Positions 6,212-7,161 of a stretch of DNA of 7,161 nt are shown piece by piece. Source of the DNA: Candidatus Thiosymbion ectosymbiont of Robbea hypermnestra (lineage in GTDB: Bacteria; Pseudomonadota; Gammaproteobacteria; Chromatiales; Chromatiaceae); assembly GCA_020443945.1 (NCBI GenBank), contig JAIZWN010000120.1, forward strand, positions 1 to 7,161. Reading direction: 5' to 3'. Both the position numbers and the translations under genes were made by a program. Within the stretch, counting starts at the first letter, position 1. Each line of letters opens with the position of its first letter. The notes beneath the pieces are model-generated. The model saw nothing but the letters and a program-made list of their open reading frames with translations. It was not told the origin of the DNA and did no database searches.

Positions 6212-6277
6212 GGAAATGGGGTCAGGTCTTGCATGTGTGCCTTCAAGAGTCACGGATCAAGACCTGACCCCATTTCC
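6212..6277. repeat. REP/RAYT-type solo palindrome (20-bp perfect inverted repeat)
   Basis: The arm at 6212-6231 (GGAAATGGGGTCAGGTCTTG) is exactly reverse-complemented at 6258-6277, with a 26-nt loop. The core GGGGTCAGGTCTTG / CAAGACCTGACCCC recurs, as I recall, around REP-associated tyrosine transposases (IS200-like TnpA_REP) and as solo non-autonomous copies in proteobacteria. No transposase is encoded here. It lies 33 bp after the HEPN copy 2 stop and 37 bp before the HdrB-like start. The strong hairpin could stop or attenuate transcription between them, though there is no T-tract. Confidence 0.75.
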
Positions 6278-6314
6278 CCGAGGATGCAAAATAAGGTGAC
6301 ATGGGGTACTCGCC

Positions 6315-7161
6315 ATGGCGAAACACGAATACGCCTTCTACCCCGGATGCTCCTCCCAAAAGGGCGCCTCCGCCTTCAACCTCATGAGCTCGGTGCGGAC
6401 CATGTGCGAGGCGCTGGACATCCGGCTCAACGAAATCCCGGACTGGAACTGCTGCGCCGCCTCCATCGGCTACGCCGGCGGCGAGCTGCCCCGGCTCACC
6501 CTCTCGGCGCGTAACCTCGCCCTCGCCGAAAAACACCTCAAAGGGCAAGACCTGGTCGCCACCTGCGCCGCCTGCTGGCTCTCCACCCGCGAGGCCGCCG
6601 AGCGCCTGGAAGCAGACACAACCCTCCTGGCCGAGGCCAACCAGGCCCTGGCCGAGGCCGATCTTGCGCTCGAAAACAAAACCCCCATCAAACACATGAT
6701 CGAGGTCCTGATCGAAGACATCGGCTACGCAACCATCGGCGCCAAGGTCACCAAGCCCCTGGAAGGCATCAAAATCGCCGGCTACGTCGGCTGCCAGACC
6801 AACCGCCCCTTCGGCATCGCTGGCGAATCCTTCGAGAACCCCGTCTACCTGGACAAGCTGGTGGACACCCTCGGCGGTGAAGCCATCCCCGGCTACGAAA
6901 AAAAGGTCCAGTGCTGCGGCGGTGCGCTCGCCTTCTCCGAGCCCGAAAAATCCCAGGAAATGGTCAAAGGCATCATCGAGGCCGCCTACGATCACGGCGC
7001 CGACCTGATCGCCACCCCCTGTCCCCTGTGCCGGATGAACCTCGAGGTCTACCAGCCCGACATCAACGCCACCTATGGCACCAAATTCGCCATGCCGGTG
7101 GTCTACTACTCGACCCTGATGGCCGTCGCCTACGGCCGCAACGCCAAGGACGCGGCCCTCG
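6315..7161 (+). CDS. hdrB: HdrB-like heterodisulfide reductase subunit B (CCG-domain protein), 3' end outside window
   Basis: The frame is open for 282 codons and leaves the window without a stop. The product begins MAKHEYAFYPGCSSQKG, a typical HdrB start; a TGA in frame at 6297-6299 leaves ATG 6315 as the only ATG. It has two complete CCG cysteine motifs: C12, C46-C47, C84-x2-C87 and C160, C200-C201, C236-x2-C239. These bind the unusual non-cubane [4Fe-4S] clusters of HdrB. Homologues act with HdrC and HdrA-like flavoproteins in electron transfer. In sulfur oxidisers they occur in the sHdr complex or in QmoAB-HdrBC complexes next to APS reductase. Which of these applies cannot be decided, because the partner genes would lie beyond the right edge. 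About 20 residues or fewer are probably missing, judged from the usual family length of about 290-300. The gene is ordinary GC-rich chromosomal sequence. Confidence 0.88.
   Translation, partial: MAKHEYAFYPGCSSQKGASAFNLMSSVRTMCEALDIRLNEIPDWNCCAASIGYAGGELPRLTLSARNLALAEKHLKGQDLVATCAACWLSTREAAERLEADTTLLAEANQALAEADLALENKTPIKHMIEVLIEDIGYATIGAKVTKPLEGIKIAGYVGCQTNRPFGIAGESFENPVYLDKLVDTLGGEAIPGYEKKVQCCGGALAFSEPEKSQEMVKGIIEAAYDHGADLIATPCPLCRMNLEVYQPDINATYGTKFAMPVVYYSTLMAVAYGRNAKDAAL

Noticed and set aside
6243..6995. Minus-strand frame of 250 codons opposite the HdrB-like gene
   Set aside because: The sense frame contains both CCG cysteine motifs; the antisense product is Gly/Val/Phe-rich shadow sequence.

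Overview
The window carries six protein-coding genes or clear gene remnants, all on the + strand. GC-rich coding sequence, a gene for an HdrB-type CCG-domain protein, a solo palindrome of the REP/RAYT type and a ribbon-helix-helix antitoxin fragment suggest a gammaproteobacterium of sulfur-oxidising or purple sulfur (Chromatiales-like) character. That assignment is an inference from gene content; there is no rRNA or other marker.

Layout: 1-186 is intergenic with a G-rich palindrome. 187-1347 is a MurG-like (COG4671-type) glycosyltransferase. Its last codons run out of frame into the 3' end of a broken antitoxin gene (about 1317-1478), followed by a perfect 11-bp hairpin terminator (1504-1530). 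Next comes an accessory block, about 1563-6178: a 99-codon gene (1563-1862); a 173-aa HEPN-like protein (1859-2380); a NACHT-LRR protein of about 1090 aa (2385-5657); and a second HEPN-like protein of 174 aa (5654-6178). A 20-bp perfect inverted repeat (6212-6277) ends the block. An HdrB-like gene (6315 onward) then runs off the right edge.

The accessory block is the interesting part. The 99-aa protein is about 70% identical (62 of 89 aligned residues, counted by eye) to the last 89 residues of the NACHT-LRR protein. The two HEPN-like proteins are about 68% identical. Both HEPN genes start in an ATGA overlap with the gene carrying this C-terminal module. The block is therefore a tandem pair of '[C-terminal module] + HEPN' units. 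In one unit the module stands alone; in the other it is fused behind NACHT and LRR domains. The best reading is a candidate bacterial NLR-type immune system. The NACHT ATPase and a recently homogenised LRR array would sense, the C-terminal module would contact the HEPN partner, and the HEPN protein would be an effector supplied in trans. The free module plus HEPN pair resembles a toxin-antitoxin unit. None of this function is proven by sequence, and the HEPN proteins lack an obvious canonical R-x4-6-H nuclease motif.
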